This document shows, piece after piece, positions 4,862-7,393 of a stretch of DNA of 7,393 bases (the first letter of the stretch is position 1; the number at the start of each line of letters is the position of its first letter). The position numbers were made by a program, and so were the translations under genes. The DNA comes from a bacterium (GTDB taxonomy: Bacteria > Electryoneota > RPQS01), in the NCBI GenBank assembly GCA_028711875.1, contig JAQTRJ010000099.1:1-7393 (forward strand), read 5' to 3'. Under the pieces are notes generated by a model. The model was not told where the DNA came from and did no database searches. It worked only from the letters and a program-made list of their open reading frames with translations.

Positions 4862-6628
4862 TTGATCCGAAACTTCGCACTTTCCGCCTTCGCCCTCGCT
4901 CTGCTGACCCTCCCCGTTTTCGGGCAGGATGACATGCCGCCCGTACCCGTGCAGGCGCTGTGGAAATCCACCGGCCTTCCGATCGCAGGAAGCGCCGAAC
5001 TCGGTGTCGTCTTCGACGTCCCCAAGGGCCACCACATCACCGACGTGGACTACGGCCTGTTCTTCGTCGAGATCGCCGATACCTTCGGAATTCACTTCGA
5101 CCCGCCGCGGTTCCCGCCCGGCATTCCCTATCATGACGAGCGCGCTTATCGCGGCCGCACGATTGTGATGGTTTCCGCCACCGCCTCGGACTCCGCCGTT
5201 CCCGGCGAATATTCGTGGCCGGTCAATGTCGGGTTCCAGATTTGTCAGGAATTCGGCACCGAGATGTGCTATCTGCCGCACGAAGAAACCGTGACGGTCA
5301 CGGTCAACGTCGTTCCCGCCGGAACTGCCGTCGAGCCGGCCAACCTCGCCACCTTCGAGGTTCCCGTCGAAGTCGAGAAGAAGCTCTCGCTGGAAGAGCG
5401 GCTCATGGCTGCGTTGGAGCAGGGTTCATGGCTCGCGTTTCTGCTGGTCTTCGTCGGCGGCATTCTGACCAGCTTCACCCCCTGCGTCTATCCGGTGATT
5501 CCCATCACCATCGGCTACATCGGCGGCGCGAGCAAGGGCAAGCCGCTGCGCGGTCTCGGTCTGTCCGCGATCTTCGCGCTCGGCATCGCCATCGTCTACA
5601 GTTCGCTCGGTCTGTTCGCCGCCGCCACGGGCAGTTTATTCGGCTCGGTGTCCGGCTCGCCCCTTGTGAATGTCGTCGTGGCCGTGGTGTTCGCGCTCAT
5701 GGGCTTCAGCATGCTCGGCGCGTTCGATATCGCCCTGCCGTCGGCGCTGCAAACCAGCCTTTCCGGCGGCACGTCGCGGCGCGGATTCTTCGGCCCGCTT
5801 CTGCTCGGAATGGCCTCGGGACTCATCATGGCTCCCTGCGTCGGCCCGGTGATCGTGGCGCTGCTCGCGTGGGTGGCCAAATCCGGAAATCTGTTGTATG
5901 GCTGGGCGCTGCTCTTTACCTTCTCCTTCGGTCTCGCGATGCTGTTTCTTGTGATCGGCACTTTCGCCGGAGCGATTCAAGCCCTGCCGCGCGCCGGAGC
6001 GTGGATGGAAACGATCAAGAAAACGTTCGGCTGGATTCTGCTGGCGGGTGCGTTCTACATGCTCCGTCTCACGATTCCCGAACCCTATTATACGCTGGCC
6101 TGGGGCGTGCTGCTCATCGTGTTTGCCGTGTTCGCGCATGCGTTTGATGCCGTTCCCGAGGACGCCGGCGGCGGCCGCCGCCTGTGGAAGGCCGTCGCGC
6201 TGATCGCGTTTCTCGGCGGCGCAATCGCGCTCTTTCGCGTCTTCGGGCCGGGCGTCGCCACCGTGGAAGCTCCGCGCGCGGACCTGGAATGGATCGTCAA
6301 CGATGAAGAACGCGCGCTGGAACTCGCGGCCGGCGAGGGCAAGCCGATGATTATGGATTTCTACGCCGACTGGTGCGTCGCCTGCGTGGAACTCGACGAG
6401 AAAACGTGGAGCAAGCCCGACGTGGTCGAGCGCTTGGGCGACTTCGTGCGGCTGAAATTCGATTTCACCCGCGAAACGCCGTGGGCCAAAGAGATGAAGC
6501 AGAAATACGAAATCACCGGGATGCCCACGGTGATTCTGTTCGACCGGTCCGGCGAGGAAGCCGCGCGCTTCGCGGGATTCCTGCCGCCGTCCGATGTCAT
6601 CGCTCTGCTCAATCAGCACAATCTATAG
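4862..6628 (+). CDS. dsbD: Thiol:disulfide interchange protein DsbD (three-domain form)
   Basis: DsbD carries electrons from cytoplasmic thioredoxin across the inner membrane to periplasmic oxidoreductases. The 588-aa protein has all three domains. A signal peptide (1 to about 21, ending VFGQ) precedes the periplasmic alpha domain with C128 and C136 in QICQEFGTEMCYLP. The multi-pass membrane domain (about 193-430) has C208 in FTPCVYPVIP and C326 in APCVGPVIV, equivalent to E. coli C163 and C285. A further hydrophobic segment near 440-460 leads to the C-terminal thioredoxin-like gamma domain with DFYADWCVAC (C505, C508), the same WCVAC motif as E. coli, and a cis-proline in GMPTV. The alpha-domain pair is CX7C, longer than the CX5C of E. 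coli. Translation starts at TTG 4862, and thioredoxin follows 25 nt after the stop. Length matches the family, and all six redox cysteines are present. Confidence 0.96.
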   Translation: MIRNFALSAFALALLTLPVFGQDDMPPVPVQALWKSTGLPIAGSAELGVVFDVPKGHHITDVDYGLFFVEIADTFGIHFDPPRFPPGIPYHDERAYRGRTIVMVSATASDSAVPGEYSWPVNVGFQICQEFGTEMCYLPHEETVTVTVNVVPAGTAVEPANLATFEVPVEVEKKLSLEERLMAALEQGSWLAFLLVFVGGILTSFTPCVYPVIPITIGYIGGASKGKPLRGLGLSAIFALGIAIVYSSLGLFAAATGSLFGSVSGSPLVNVVVAVVFALMGFSMLGAFDIALPSALQTSLSGGTSRRGFFGPLLLGMASGLIMAPCVGPVIVALLAWVAKSGNLLYGWALLFTFSFGLAMLFLVIGTFAGAIQALPRAGAWMETIKKTFGWILLAGAFYMLRLTIPEPYYTLAWGVLLIVFAVFAHAFDAVPEDAGGGRRLWKAVALIAFLGGAIALFRVFGPGVATVEAPRADLEWIVNDEERALELAAGEGKPMIMDFYADWCVACVELDEKTWSKPDVVERLGDFVRLKFDFTRETPWAKEMKQKYEITGMPTVILFDRSGEEAARFAGFLPPSDVIALLNQHNL

Positions 6629-6640
6629 AACAAAAATCCG

Positions 6641-6647
6641 AAAGGAG
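6641..6647 (+). promoter_or_regulatory. Ribosome binding site of the thioredoxin gene
   Basis: AAAGGAG ends 6 nt before GTG 6654. It selects that codon over the in-frame upstream start at 6594, which lies inside dsbD and would add 20 residues that do not belong to the thioredoxin fold. Confidence 0.7.
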
Positions 6648-6653
6648 TGCCGC

Positions 6654-6980
6654 GTGTCCGATCTGATCGAAGTGACCGACGCCAATTTCGAGGAACTCAT
6701 GCTGCGCGCCGATAAACTCGCCGTGCTCGATTTCGGAGCGGAGTGGTGCGCGCCCTGCAAAAAAGTTCATGCCCTGCTCAAGGAACTCGCGCCGTCGTGG
6801 AGCGGCCGCGTGGTCATGGGCGAGATTGACATCGCCGCCAATCCCGACGTCCCGCGCCGCTACCGTGTCATCAACATTCCGCAAGTGCTGTTCTTCAAGA
6901 ACGGACAGCATGTGGACACGATCGCCGGAGTCCTGCCCAAGGCGAAATTCGAGGAGAAACTCAAGAGCCATTTGGGCTGA
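6654..6980 (+). CDS. trxA: Thioredoxin (WCAPC active site)
   Basis: This is a small cytoplasmic dithiol reductase of 108 aa with no signal peptide or membrane segment. Started at GTG 6654, its key residues fall at exactly the E. coli thioredoxin numbers: buried acid D26 in LDFGAEW, active-site C32 and C35 in WCAPCK, and cis-proline P76 in NIPQV. Two differences stand out: Ala replaces Gly in the CXXC motif (CAPC, not CGPC) and Gly replaces the usual Trp28. It follows dsbD by 25 nt with its own strong ribosome site and is very likely co-transcribed. It is therefore a natural electron donor for DsbD, although a dedicated role is inference. The genome may hold another general thioredoxin, so the trxA symbol is provisional. 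Confidence 0.9.
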   Translation: MSDLIEVTDANFEELMLRADKLAVLDFGAEWCAPCKKVHALLKELAPSWSGRVVMGEIDIAANPDVPRRYRVINIPQVLFFKNGQHVDTIAGVLPKAKFEEKLKSHLG

Positions 6981-7002
6981 ACCGATCTCCCGATATCGCC
7001 GA

Positions 7003-7022
7003 GCCGGGCGTCCGCGCCCGGC
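7003..7022. terminator. GC-rich stem-loop between convergent genes
   Basis: GCCGGGCG (7003-7010) pairs perfectly with CGCCCGGC (7015-7022) across the loop TCCG, an 8-bp all-GC stem. It lies 22 nt after the thioredoxin stop and just beyond the stop of the convergent coiled-coil gene, so it could end transcription from both sides. No T-run follows directly on either strand; the T-run at 7041-7047 belongs to lysine codons of the minus-strand gene. It may act without a U-tract or only protect the mRNA 3' ends. Confidence 0.5.
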
Positions 7023-7029
7023 CGGAAAG

Positions 7030-7389
7030 TCATCCCTTGCTTTTTTTCGCAGGCTTCTTGGCCGGTTTCGCTGCCGCGGCGCTCGTCGTCGCGGCGGTTT
7101 TCTTCGTCGGACTTTCCCGCGTCGCGGCCGCTGCGGAGGGGACTTTTTCTTCCGCGTCCGTCGGCGCGGCGGTCGGATCGAGTTCAAGAAGCTGCTTGCG
7201 CAGTCCGTCGAGTTTGTCTTCGATCCGCTTGACTTCCCGCTCGCTCGTCTTGGCGATCTGACTCGCGTGTCCCACGCTGAGAAACGCGTTCAGCTTCGAG
7301 CCGTGCTGCTTGGCGGCGATCTCCCGTTCCGCCTGAAGAATCCGAATCTTCAGCGACCGGATTTTCTGTTCGCGCGCTGCGTCGTCCAT
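7030..7389 (-). CDS. Hypothetical coiled-coil protein with histone-H1-like Lys/Ala/Pro tail
   Basis: I do not recognise a named family. The 119-aa product begins MDDAAREQKIRSLKIRI. Roughly its first 70 residues are rich in charged residues with leucine and isoleucine at helical spacing, as in a coiled coil. The segment KLNAFLSVGHASQIAK interrupts the charge pattern. From about residue 72 the chain becomes low-complexity Ala/Thr/Pro, then basic, with SPTKK, AKPAKKPAKK and a final KSKG, resembling bacterial histone-H1-like tails. A DNA- or RNA-associated role is possible, but that rests on composition only. There is no signal peptide or membrane segment. The ATG at 7389 is 4 nt from the window edge, so its ribosome site is out of view and a longer N-terminus cannot be excluded. 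It is convergent to the thioredoxin gene. Confidence 0.7.
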   Translation of the reverse strand: MDDAAREQKIRSLKIRILQAEREIAAKQHGSKLNAFLSVGHASQIAKTSEREVKRIEDKLDGLRKQLLELDPTAAPTDAEEKVPSAAAATRESPTKKTAATTSAAAAKPAKKPAKKSKG

Positions 7390-7393
7390 GAGG

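Noticed and set aside
5215..6147. Plus-strand open frame of 310 codons inside dsbD
   Set aside because: It is extremely Arg/His-rich, as frame-shifted GC-rich DNA reads, and the dsbD frame accounts for every base.
5636..6619. Minus-strand open frame of 327 codons opposite dsbD
   Set aside because: It is an antisense shadow with His/Glu/Arg-rich composition and no ribosome site or motif.
6991..6998. CGATATCG palindrome after the thioredoxin stop as an operator
   Set aside because: It is a single 8-nt palindrome downstream of a gene end with no promoter nearby; expected by chance.

Overview
The window is high-GC bacterial DNA coding for eight proteins: citrate synthase (partial), RmuC, a SprT-like protease, a secreted propeller-like protein, an OsmC-family protein, DsbD, a thioredoxin and a lysine-rich coiled-coil protein. 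No RNA gene, insertion sequence, CRISPR array or phage gene was seen. The clearest clue to the host is a C-terminal type IX secretion (T9SS) sorting domain on the secreted protein. Together with the eukaryotic/mitochondrial-type citrate synthase, the high GC and the frequent non-ATG starts, it suggests a member of the Fibrobacterota-Chlorobiota-Bacteroidota (FCB) superphylum, perhaps an uncultivated lineage. The phylum cannot be fixed from this piece.

Layout. Positions 1-1067 (minus) hold the first 355 residues of citrate synthase; its C-terminus lies off the left edge. A 192-nt divergent spacer (1077-1268) carries two predicted promoters on opposite strands that overlap each other, plus three same-strand copies of GTTGACT. 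Positions 1269-2995 (plus) encode RmuC and a SprT-like zinc metallopeptidase, overlapping by 4 nt (GTGA). Positions about 3040-4281 (plus) encode the secreted protein with Asp-boxes and the T9SS tail, in clearly lower-GC DNA. Convergent to it is an OsmC-family protein (4336-4806, minus). A 55-nt divergent gap leads to DsbD (4862-6628, plus), followed after 25 nt by a 108-aa thioredoxin (6654-6980). A strong GC stem-loop (7003-7022) separates that gene from the convergent lysine/alanine-rich coiled-coil protein (7030-7389, minus) at the right edge.

How the genes may work together. DsbD and thioredoxin form a coherent pair: cytoplasmic thioredoxin can supply electrons that DsbD carries across the inner membrane to periplasmic thiol pathways. 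The divergent OsmC-like protein fits a thiol/peroxide theme. RmuC and the SprT-like protease are translationally coupled and may share a role in DNA maintenance. Citrate synthase, the secreted protein and the coiled-coil protein look like independent units. Five of the eight genes appear to start with TTG or GTG, so automated starts here need care. I did not find a convincing new multi-gene system. The best leads are the RmuC/SprT coupling, the divergent promoter region and the histone-H1-like tail protein.
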